Source: Paucibacter sediminis (GTDB lineage Bacteria > Pseudomonadota > Gammaproteobacteria > Burkholderiales > Burkholderiaceae_C). Taken from it: a stretch of 64,000 nt of DNA. Position 1 is the first letter of the stretch. Each line of letters starts with the position of its first letter. Positions 1 through 7,374 of the stretch are shown here, one piece after another. The notes beneath the pieces are model-generated. The model was not told the origin of the DNA. It searched no databases and saw nothing but the letters and a program-made list of their open reading frames with translations. The stretch lies in the NCBI RefSeq assembly GCF_030254645.1, contig NZ_CP116346.1, positions 4,009,001-4,073,000 on the forward strand, in the 5' to 3' direction. Both the position numbers and the translations under genes were made by a program.

Positions 1-204
1 CGGTTCGCAGGCCTGGCGCACCAGGTGCTGCAGTTCGGCACCGCGCTCGCCCGGCAGTTCGGCGGCGGCGCGCATGAAGCTGAGTTTCAGGTCCACGAAG
101 GCGCGGCGTGCGGCGATGCGGCCGCGCCGCTCGCCGGGCTGGCCCGCCGAGGCATAGGCCCAGGGCGGCAGAAAGCCGGGAATCTCGCGCAGCGTCAGTT
201 GCAC
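1..204 (-). CDS. Hypothetical protein, 3' part cut off by window edge
   Basis: An open frame of 68 codons starts at a GTG at 204 and runs off the left end of the window. It begins MQLTLREIPGFLPPWAYA and continues without a stop. The GTG overlaps the stop codon of the gene upstream (GTGCAACTGA), an arrangement that usually means translational coupling, so the two are probably expressed together. I do not recognise the family. The visible part is soluble-looking and Arg/Ala-rich, with no signal peptide or membrane segment. The start rests on the overlap, since no strong ribosome binding site stands out. Confidence 0.5.
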   Translation of the reverse strand, partial: MQLTLREIPGFLPPWAYASAGQPGERRGRIAARRAFVDLKLSFMRAAAELPGERGAELQHLVRQACEP

Positions 205-659
205 GGCCGGCCCCCGCGCCGCTCGGCGCCGCGGCGGTTCACCGCCACCGGCTTGAACGGGAAATGCCGGTTCAGCCGCGCCAGGCGCTGCTCGGCCTCC
301 CATTGGCTGTGGCTGCGCGCCACTTGGGTGTAGATGCCGGCGCGCAGATGCCAGAAGTCGCGCAGGCTGCGGCTGCGCATGACGCTGCGCTTGAGCTCCT
401 GCACGCCCGGGCCGTCCGCATCCAGATCGTCCAGGCAGGCCAGGAAGGCCGCGCGCAGCTCGGGCAGCTTGCCCAGCGAGGACTGCGTCGAGCCCCAGGG
501 GTCGGCGTCACCGGGCAGCCAGCGCAGCAGGCTTTGCAAGATCGAATCATGCGAGCGCCGCGCCGGCGGGCTCGCCGTCACGCCGGCAAACGCGGTCATG
601 GCTTCGCCCAACGCATCGGTATCGCTGCGCACCCAACGAGAGAAAATCGCATTGATCAT
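195..659 (-). CDS. Hypothetical protein, 154 aa
   Basis: Starts at ATG 659 (MINAIFSRWVRSD) and ends in a TGA shared with the next gene. It has no signal peptide or transmembrane stretch. The middle and C-terminal part is charged and likely helical, including the stretch SLRDFWHLRAGIYTQVA followed by a QRLARLNRHFPF motif. I do not recognise a named domain. It is transcribed away from the glycosyltransferase at 875 and forms a two-gene unit with the partial gene at the window edge. It could belong to a neighbouring operon outside the window rather than to the glycosylation island. Confidence 0.6.
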   Translation of the reverse strand: MINAIFSRWVRSDTDALGEAMTAFAGVTASPPARRSHDSILQSLLRWLPGDADPWGSTQSSLGKLPELRAAFLACLDDLDADGPGVQELKRSVMRSRSLRDFWHLRAGIYTQVARSHSQWEAEQRLARLNRHFPFKPVAVNRRGAERRGGRPCN

Positions 660-862
660 GTTCGGGATTCTTGTGGTGACGCGCCACCCTCCTCCGGGTG
701 GGGCTCGTCAGGATTTTGAGCAGGGTCAGGTCTTGCTGATGCGATGAAATGGGCCGCCCGGGCCGCGCAGTACGGGGCCTGATCAGGGAAGTCCCGCATT
801 CAGAAGCAAAGATGCCCGTTCCTCGGGGTGCAAATCCAGCGCTTCGGCGCCGCGCCGCCGCC

Positions 863-868
863 TAATAT
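863..868 (+). promoter_or_regulatory. Candidate -10 box just before the 875 gene
   Basis: TAATAT sits 6 bases before the ATG at 875, so transcription could start at or next to the start codon (leaderless mRNA). I see no convincing -35 element at the right distance, and there is no Shine-Dalgarno sequence before this ATG, which fits a leaderless start. This is weak, single-element evidence. Confidence 0.25.
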
Positions 869-874
869 GCGCGC

Positions 875-2272
875 ATGAGTTCGAACACCTCACGCACGCG
901 CCTGGTCGTCTATACCGTGTTGACCGGATCCAAGGAGGCGCTGGGCAACCCGCTGGCGCAGCTGCCGCCGGATGCCAGCTCAGACCTGGACATCGATTTC
1001 GTCTGCTTCACCGACAACCGCGCACTGAGCTCGCCGGTCTGGAGCTTCCGCTACCTCGACCGCCTGCCGCTGCCGCCCGAGAAGGCGTCGCGCCGGCCCA
1101 AGGCGATGCCGCAGGACTATCTGCCCGAGTGGGAGTACAGCCTCTACATCGACAACATCGTGCTGTTCAAGCGCCTGCCGCAGGCGGCGGACCTGCGCAC
1201 CGAGCGGCCCTACCTGTTCAAGCTCTTCAAGCACCCGACGCGCAGCAACCCCCTGCAGGAGGCCGAGGCGATCCTGCAGATCGGCTACGAGAAGGCCGAG
1301 CGCGTGGCCGCCCAGCTGGACTTCTACGCCAAGCTGATGCCGCTGGAGGAGATCACGCCGCTGAGCACCTGCACGGTGATGCTGCGCCAGCATGGCCATG
1401 CGCAGGTGCAGGGTTTTGGGCGCACCTGGTGGGAGCAGATCCTGAACTTCTGCAAGCGCGACCAGATGTCCTTCGACTTCTCGCTCAAGTCCAGCGGCGC
1501 CGCGGTGGAGTATTTCCCGGGCACCATGGGCGACAGCGAGCTGGTCTACAAGACCGTCAACATGCATGCCGGCCGCGTGCTGGCCAATTTCGACCCGGTG
1601 CGCTACGGCTGGATGCATCGCGACGACCCCGAGGCAAGACGTGACCCCCGGGCGCATTACCTGAAGGCCGGCCAGCACACCGGCCAGGACTATGCGGCGC
1701 GTTCCGAGCTGCTGGAATTTCTCAGCTACCGCTATGGCTCCAGCCTGGGCAACCAGGTGGCGCCGCGGCGCAATCTGGCCGCGCCGCTACAGCTGCTGTT
1801 GCAACCCTACCGGTTGGAGGCGCAGGGCCGCATGCTGATCGTGCGCGTGCTGGCCGAGGGCGAAACCGCCTTCGACGCCGCCGAGGCCGGCCAGGCCGAG
1901 GTCGTGCTGGCGACCTTCATGGGCGCCAAGTACGAGGGCGTGCGCCTGGAGCTGACGAGCGCCCAGCTCGCCTCCGGCACGATCCGCCTGCAGCCCGACG
2001 CACGCGGCTACGAGCTGGTGGTCTTGCTGGGCCTGCCCGGCGAGTTGCTGACCCAGGCCTATGCCATGCTGGTGCCGGTGCTCACCGCTGCGCGTGGCCT
2101 GCTGTGCGCGATCGCCTGCACGCCGGCCGCGGTGATGGACGTGGCGCGGGTGGAGCAGGCCATGCTGCAGCTGCGCGGCAGCTGCCTCACCGGCGTGCAG
2201 CAAAGCCTGCACGACAGCCTGGAGCAGCCGTTGCGGAACAGCCTCCTGAGCTTCGAGTGGGGTGGCGGCTGA
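875..2272 (+). CDS. TOD1/MUCI70-type glycosyltransferase-like protein
   Basis: 465 residues. The N-terminal 220 or so residues match the TOD1/MUCI70 (formerly DUF616) glycosyltransferase-like family: RLVVYTVLTGSKEAL near the start, then DIDFVCFTDN, then a run of aromatic and acidic residues leading to the DXD-like YSLYIDN at about residue 90. The part after residue 290 has no domain I recognise and may be a carbohydrate-binding or accessory region. No signal peptide or membrane segment is seen, so it is probably cytoplasmic. It faces the FkbM genes tail to tail with only 4 bases between stops. In this island it most likely adds a sugar to a protein or glycan acceptor; the donor and acceptor cannot be read from sequence. 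Confidence 0.75.
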   Translation: MSSNTSRTRLVVYTVLTGSKEALGNPLAQLPPDASSDLDIDFVCFTDNRALSSPVWSFRYLDRLPLPPEKASRRPKAMPQDYLPEWEYSLYIDNIVLFKRLPQAADLRTERPYLFKLFKHPTRSNPLQEAEAILQIGYEKAERVAAQLDFYAKLMPLEEITPLSTCTVMLRQHGHAQVQGFGRTWWEQILNFCKRDQMSFDFSLKSSGAAVEYFPGTMGDSELVYKTVNMHAGRVLANFDPVRYGWMHRDDPEARRDPRAHYLKAGQHTGQDYAARSELLEFLSYRYGSSLGNQVAPRRNLAAPLQLLLQPYRLEAQGRMLIVRVLAEGETAFDAAEAGQAEVVLATFMGAKYEGVRLELTSAQLASGTIRLQPDARGYELVVLLGLPGELLTQAYAMLVPVLTAARGLLCAIACTPAAVMDVARVEQAMLQLRGSCLTGVQQSLHDSLEQPLRNSLLSFEWGGG

Positions 2273-2276
2273 GGCC

Positions 2277-2945
2277 TTACTTGACCGCCACCAGATCCTT
2301 GCGGATGAAGAGGGCGTTGCCGGCCTGTTCGGGGTAGCCGAAGTAGACGTCGTTGAGCGTGAAGCCGATGGCGTCGAGGAAATGGCAGTAGCTCAGGAAG
2401 GGCACCTGGCCGGCGTAGAGCTCGTTGCGCATCACCTCGGTGTAGATGTACTTGAACTGCGGCAGGCTGCGCGCCGCGCCGCGGAAGATCTGGAACTCCG
2501 CGCCCTGGCAGTCCAGAAACATCAGGTCCAGCGCCTGCACCGCGGCCCCATGGCCGTTGGCCTGCACCAGGGCCAGCACATCGTCCACCGTCGACGAGAC
2601 GACGTTGACGGTGTGGGTGAAATGCACGCCCGGGTTGACCGCCAGATGCGTGCCCGGCGCCAGGATGCTGCTGCTCATGCCGCCATTGCTGGCGACGTGA
2701 AAGGGGTAGGTCTTGCCCGAGGTCTCCGCGCACAAGGTGTTCACGGCGATGTAGTGGGGCACCAGGCTGCAGTTCTTCGCCAGGTTGGCGAAGGGCTCGG
2801 GCAGGGGCTCGACGAACACGCCGGCGCGGATGCCGTTCTCGGCAAACTCGCGCAGCTCCTGGCCGTAGCTGGCGCCCAGCTGCAGCACGCCGACGGGGGC
2901 GGGCAGACCCAGTTCGCGCAAACGTGGAAAGAGCGAAAAGGTCAT
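2277..2945 (-). CDS. FkbM family methyltransferase
   Basis: 222 residues. The SAM-binding motif I is VLQLGASYGQELREF near residue 20, followed by VFVEPLPEPFANL (acidic end of strand 2) and the FkbM-type LDLMFLDCQGAEFQIF at about residue 140. FkbM enzymes O-methylate sugar hydroxyls on polyketides, lipopolysaccharide or protein-linked glycans. It lies 10 bases after another FkbM gene in the same direction, so the two are probably co-transcribed with the fusion gene further upstream. The likely role is methylation of a glycan made by this island, which is an inference from context. Confidence 0.85.
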   Translation of the reverse strand: MTFSLFPRLRELGLPAPVGVLQLGASYGQELREFAENGIRAGVFVEPLPEPFANLAKNCSLVPHYIAVNTLCAETSGKTYPFHVASNGGMSSSILAPGTHLAVNPGVHFTHTVNVVSSTVDDVLALVQANGHGAAVQALDLMFLDCQGAEFQIFRGAARSLPQFKYIYTEVMRNELYAGQVPFLSYCHFLDAIGFTLNDVYFGYPEQAGNALFIRKDLVAVK

Positions 2946-2955
2946 GCGTTGGCTC

Positions 2956-3633
2956 CTAGAACCAGATCCGCAGCGGAACCTGGTCGTGAACGATTTGTGC
3001 CTTCAGCCGCGCCTCAAGTTCGCGGTAGACCGCGCCCTTGGGTTCGGCCATGTACTGCGAGTGGAACTCGATGTAGGCGGCGTCCAGCAGCTTGTGGGCG
3101 CCGCGCGCGATCAGGTCGGGCAGCACCTCGTACTCGCCGCCCTCGATGTCGAGCTTGAGCACCACGCTGGGATAGCGGGCGCGCGCGTCCTCGATCAGCT
3201 GCGCCAGCGAGAAGCAGGGCACGTCGAGCGCGGTGGCGGCGTTGGCGGCGTAGTACTTGCTGTTGTGCTCGGCCAGCATCGAGCCGCCCTGCGAGGTCGG
3301 GTCCTGCTCCAGGCCGAAGAACTGCACCACGCCGACCTTGGTGCCGGCGGCCTGTTTGAGCAGCTCGATGCGACCCTCGCCGGCGGCCACGATCTTCTCC
3401 AGCGCCGGCCAGCAATTGGGGTTGGGCTCGATCAGCACATAGTCGAAGTCGCGCGGCAGGAAGTAGCGCGAGAACTGGCCAAAGCCCTGGCCCAGATTGG
3501 AGCCGCAGTCGATGAACAGGCCGCGCTGCGGCGTGCCAGCGGCCTGCAGGCGCGCCGTGATGCCCTTGGCATCCTCGCCGGCCTGGCGCTCCAGCGCCTG
3601 CACATAGTCCTGAAAGCTGGCTGTTGCACTCAT
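2956..3633 (-). CDS. FkbM family methyltransferase
   Basis: 225 residues. It carries the class I SAM-binding motif LFIDCGSNLGQGFGQF at about residue 40, YVLIEPNPNCWPAL after it, and VVLKLDIEGGEYEVL at about residue 150, the typical FkbM signature with the conserved D-x-E-G-x-E core. Length is normal for a stand-alone FkbM protein. It is clearly different from the neighbour at 2277-2945, so the two probably act on different hydroxyls rather than being recent duplicates. It starts 13 bases after the stop of the large fusion gene, which also ends in an FkbM-like domain. Confidence 0.87.
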   Translation of the reverse strand: MSATASFQDYVQALERQAGEDAKGITARLQAAGTPQRGLFIDCGSNLGQGFGQFSRYFLPRDFDYVLIEPNPNCWPALEKIVAAGEGRIELLKQAAGTKVGVVQFFGLEQDPTSQGGSMLAEHNSKYYAANAATALDVPCFSLAQLIEDARARYPSVVLKLDIEGGEYEVLPDLIARGAHKLLDAAYIEFHSQYMAEPKGAVYRELEARLKAQIVHDQVPLRIWF

Positions 3634-3646
3634 GGCGGCCGGCCGT

Positions 3647-6600
3647 TCAGAAGGCGCGCAGATGCAGGTCGGGCAGCTGGGGCACGTTGGGACGGTCCAG
3701 CGGGCCGGGGATGGGCTCGTTGGAATGGCCGTAGAAGCTGGCCGAGCTGATGCGCATCCAGGTCAGCTCCAGCAGGCGTGGGAAGGGCACGCCGCCGATC
3801 ATCACCATGCCGCCGGCATTGTTGGCATGCAGGTGCACGACGCGGTGCGTCTCGTTGAGCTTGCTGAAGACGCCGAACACGGTGTCGAAGAAGGCGCGGT
3901 CGGGCAGCTGGTGGAAGTCGTGGAACTCGCCGGTCAGCACCTCGAAGCGGGCCAGGTCGGCGCTGTCGGCCGCGCTCAGGCAGGACCATTCGGCGCCCTC
4001 GGTGTCGAACTTCAGGATCGGATGGCGCGCCTGGCTCCAGTCCAGCATGCCCACCATGGTCTTCAGCGAGACCAGCGGTGCGCTGTCGCTGGCGCCCCAG
4101 CCCTGGCGATGGAACTGGCAGTTGGGGTGGCGGCTCGGGCTGCCCTCGATGGTGTGGTCGAACTGCAGCACGCGCGCGCCCAGGCCGGCCAGCTCGTCGT
4201 CGAAGCTGACCTCGTCGCCGATGCCGATCGACAGCACCGTGTTGCTGCGGCGCGAGGAGCTGGGCATCACATAGCCGCCGTCATGCGGGGCACCGATGCG
4301 CACCTTGACGTCGCTGTTCATCTGCCAGGGGCGGATCAGGTTCAGCAAGGCATAGAGGTCGAATGGGGTCACGGGACGCTCCGCGGGTTTGGGCATGGGA
4401 GGAGGTGGGGTGATGGCCGGCGCCGCCTCTTGCGCATTCTGCCCGCCGAGGAACTGCGTCTGGCCGAACAGCTTGGCGGTGTGCAGAAAGGTCGAATTCG
4501 AGGTGCTCATGATGGCCGTCCGTGACAGGATGAGTTGATCGACAAAGCCTTCCACCACCGAGGCGGAGGGGCGCGAGATATTGAAGGGGAACTGGCGGCC
4601 GTTGCCGTCCTGGGTCCACTGGTTCCAGCCCGCCTCGGCCACCATCTTCTCGGGGAAGGCGGTCTTCGTGAACACGGCGCAGTTGGGCAGGGTGGCAAAG
4701 CGAGCGTTGACCTCGGCATCGTCGGAGCAGACGAAGAAGCGCGTGCTGCTGCCCTGGGCCTGCTTGAAGAGGGCCTGGTCGTCGACGCGGTCGCCGAAGT
4801 CGGTCTTGCGGATATGCAGGCCCACCACCTCGGGGCCGATGTGGTGCTGCTGGCAGAAGTCCAGCGCGCGCCTGGCCGCAACAGCGTTCGGGCGCAGCTG
4901 GGCCAGCGCCTGGCGCAGGTCTTCAAAGCTGGCGAAGCCGGGGATCAGGTTGTTGTAGTAGACGACGCTGCGGCCGCTGGCAAAGTGGCGCGCATAGTCC
5001 TCATAGCCCTGCAACTGGCGGTTGATGACCAGGTGCTCGCCGGAGAAGCCGACCTGGTTCTCATGCATCAGCAGCAGATGCTCGGCCTCGCGCGCCTTGT
5101 AATGGTCGATGCCCAGCTCGTCCACCGGCAGCTCGCATTCGAACAGCTCGTGGAAGGCCGCGCCGCACCAGTTGTTGATGGGCCAGGAGATGCGCCAGTC
5201 GCCGCCGAACTTGTTGCGCAGCACCAGGGCAAAGGCGAGGGCGTTGAAACGGTTGCTCAGGCCCCCGTCGCACAGGACATGATGAATCGTCACGGGGGTC
5301 TCCGCTGGGGTGATCACGGGGGTCAGGGGCTTGGGCAGCTGTTTGGGCAAGTACGCGGGCAGCACCTCGGCCCACCACAGCAGCAGCACCGCCAGGTTCC
5401 AGGCCTTGAAGACCGGCACACTGCCGGGCTGCTCGTAGTACTGCGTGAGGGTGGCGCGCACCGCGTCCAGGTCCATCACGCCGTCCAGGTTTCCATGGCG
5501 CAGCTGCTCAATGGCGCCAGCCAAGCGCTCGCGCAGCGGTGCCAGGAAGAAGGCCGGCGGCACGGTGAAACCCATCTTGGGGCGCTCCAGCACCGAGCGC
5601 GGCAGCTGGGGCTGCATCAGATCGCGCAGCACCTGCTTGGAGGCGCCGGGCGTGGGGATCTTGAGCTCGCGCGGCAGGCGCGCGGCGAACTCGAACACCT
5701 TCAGGTCCAGGAAGGGGAAGCGGCCCTCGAGCGAATGCGCCATTGCAATCTTGTCGGCCTTCATCATCAGGTCTTCGGGCAGCCAGGTGTGCAGCTCGAA
5801 GTTCTGCATGCCCGAGAGCAGGCTGTCGGCCCGGTCGAAATGCGGGCGGAAGCGCAGGTGCTGCAGCGGCATGGCCTTGTCGCGCAGCCACTGCGGGGCC
5901 TCGATATTGTTGGCACTGCGCTGGAAGAACTCGACGAAGGCCTGGTCGCGCCCCAGGCCCGGCACGGTGGCGAGCTGGTGGTGGCCATAGCCGGCAAAGA
6001 GCTCGTCGCCGCCTTCGCCCGACAGCACCACGGTGACGTCCTCGCGGATGCGCTGACACAAGCGCGAGAGCGCAAAGCAGGCGGGGTCGGCGATCGGTTC
6101 GTCGAGCTCGCGCAGCACGCGGTCCATGCCGCCGCGCAGCTCGTCTTGCGTGATGCACAGCTCCACATAGTCGAGCTCGAAGCGCTGCGCCACATCGCGC
6201 GAGAAGCTGAACTCGTTGACCTCGGGGAAGCCGATGCTGTAGGCCTTCAGGTGCGCGCCGGCCTTGTGCACATAGGCGGCGATGCTGGAGGAATCCAGGC
6301 CGCCGGAGAGCAGCACGCCGATCGGCACCTCGCCCATCAGCTGGCCCTTCACCGAGCTGGCCAGCAGCGCATCCAGCTCTTCCACATAGTCGTGCGTCGG
6401 GCGGCTCAGCGCCGGCTCGGTGATTTCCAGCCGGGCATAGGGCCGCAGTTCGCGGCGCTGGCCGTTCACGAAGCGCAGCAGATGGCCGGCCGGCAGCTTC
6501 TCGATGCGCTGGAACAGGGTGCGCGGCGCCAGGTTGTAGCGGAACGCCAGGTAGTCCTGCAGGCCGGCGGCATCGGGCGTCAGGTCCAGGCCCTCCAGGC

Positions 6601-7102
6601 CCAGCAGGCCCTTGAGCTCGGAGGCGAAGGCGATGCAGTGCGCGTCTTCGTAGACATAGAGGGGCTTGGCGCCGAAACGGTCGCGCGCCAGCACGAAGCT
6701 CTTGTCAGCCTCGTTCCAGATGCACAGGCCGAACATGCCGTTCAGTGCGGCGAAGGCGGCGTCGCCCTGGGCCAGGTGGCTGGCCAGCACCACCTCGGTG
6801 TCGGTGTGGCTCTTGAACGGGAACTTGCCCTCTAGCGGCGCACGCAGTTCCTGCCAGTTGTAGACCTCGCCGTTGTAGACGATGCCGCTGCCGCCGTCGG
6901 GTGCGTAAAAGGGCTGGTTGCCGCTGCTGGCGCGGTCCACGATGGCCAGGCGCAGGTTCACGAAGGCGGCGCGCTCGCTGCGGTGCACGCCGAAGGCATC
7001 CGGGCCGCGGTGATGCATGCTGAGGCGGAAATGCTCCACCGCGCGGTCAATGCGCCCGCTGTCGGCGGCTTCTTTCAGCCAGATTCCCGCAATTCCGCAC
7101 AT
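3647..7102 (-). CDS. Three-domain fusion: asparagine synthetase-like, fucosyltransferase-like, FkbM-like
   Basis: 1151 residues. I start it at ATG 7102, not at the longer frame opening at 7174, because it then begins MCGIAGIW with the glutaminase nucleophile Cys as residue 2, and AGGGAG lies just upstream. Residues 1-215 are a class II glutamine amidotransferase (HRGPD, YNGEVYN). Residues about 230-590 are the ATP-dependent synthetase domain with LLSGGLDSSS near 260. From about 600 to 885 a region opens with HVLCDGGLSNRFNALAFAL and contains VGLHIRKTDFGDR, the arrangement of alpha-fucosyltransferase/NodZ-like GDP-sugar transferases. Residues about 910-1151 resemble FkbM-like methyltransferases (LSIGIGDEVSFDDEL, ILKFDTEGAEWSCL). 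Free-standing members of all three families are common in surface-glycan loci. The chain would couple amide transfer, sugar transfer and methylation; the true substrates are unknown. Confidence 0.85.
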   Translation of the reverse strand: MCGIAGIWLKEAADSGRIDRAVEHFRLSMHHRGPDAFGVHRSERAAFVNLRLAIVDRASSGNQPFYAPDGGSGIVYNGEVYNWQELRAPLEGKFPFKSHTDTEVVLASHLAQGDAAFAALNGMFGLCIWNEADKSFVLARDRFGAKPLYVYEDAHCIAFASELKGLLGLEGLDLTPDAAGLQDYLAFRYNLAPRTLFQRIEKLPAGHLLRFVNGQRRELRPYARLEITEPALSRPTHDYVEELDALLASSVKGQLMGEVPIGVLLSGGLDSSSIAAYVHKAGAHLKAYSIGFPEVNEFSFSRDVAQRFELDYVELCITQDELRGGMDRVLRELDEPIADPACFALSRLCQRIREDVTVVLSGEGGDELFAGYGHHQLATVPGLGRDQAFVEFFQRSANNIEAPQWLRDKAMPLQHLRFRPHFDRADSLLSGMQNFELHTWLPEDLMMKADKIAMAHSLEGRFPFLDLKVFEFAARLPRELKIPTPGASKQVLRDLMQPQLPRSVLERPKMGFTVPPAFFLAPLRERLAGAIEQLRHGNLDGVMDLDAVRATLTQYYEQPGSVPVFKAWNLAVLLLWWAEVLPAYLPKQLPKPLTPVITPAETPVTIHHVLCDGGLSNRFNALAFALVLRNKFGGDWRISWPINNWCGAAFHELFECELPVDELGIDHYKAREAEHLLLMHENQVGFSGEHLVINRQLQGYEDYARHFASGRSVVYYNNLIPGFASFEDLRQALAQLRPNAVAARRALDFCQQHHIGPEVVGLHIRKTDFGDRVDDQALFKQAQGSSTRFFVCSDDAEVNARFATLPNCAVFTKTAFPEKMVAEAGWNQWTQDGNGRQFPFNISRPSASVVEGFVDQLILSRTAIMSTSNSTFLHTAKLFGQTQFLGGQNAQEAAPAITPPPPMPKPAERPVTPFDLYALLNLIRPWQMNSDVKVRIGAPHDGGYVMPSSSRRSNTVLSIGIGDEVSFDDELAGLGARVLQFDHTIEGSPSRHPNCQFHRQGWGASDSAPLVSLKTMVGMLDWSQARHPILKFDTEGAEWSCLSAADSADLARFEVLTGEFHDFHQLPDRAFFDTVFGVFSKLNETHRVVHLHANNAGGMVMIGGVPFPRLLELTWMRISSASFYGHSNEPIPGPLDRPNVPQLPDLHLRAF

Positions 7103-7374
7103 GCCAACACTCCCTGTTGCGCGCTGGATGAGCGGCGCAGACCACAATCTGCTGGCGATTATGGTGGGGCCCATGCGCCAACTTGAGCCGGAACAACGCA
7201 GGGAACACCGCCCAAATCCGCACCGCGTTGGAAGCCGGCAAGCCTGGAAATAGGGGTGGATTGAGGGGGCTAATCGGCGGCCGCGGCGCGGGGTGCGAGG
7301 CTACGATTGGGCAACATCGCCGTGGACCCTGCGGGTTCGCGTGCCCTTTTTTTACCTTTGCCGGTACTTCCGTC

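Noticed and set aside
7103-7174. Longer N terminus for the asparagine synthetase-like fusion
   Set aside because: It would bury the catalytic Cys at residue 26, whereas the ATG at 7102 gives Met-Cys-Gly with a good ribosome binding site.
7183-7374. TTG-initiated extension of the OGT-like protein
   Set aside because: The extra 64 residues are Gly/Arg-rich with no family similarity, and the region looks like a promoter or leader.
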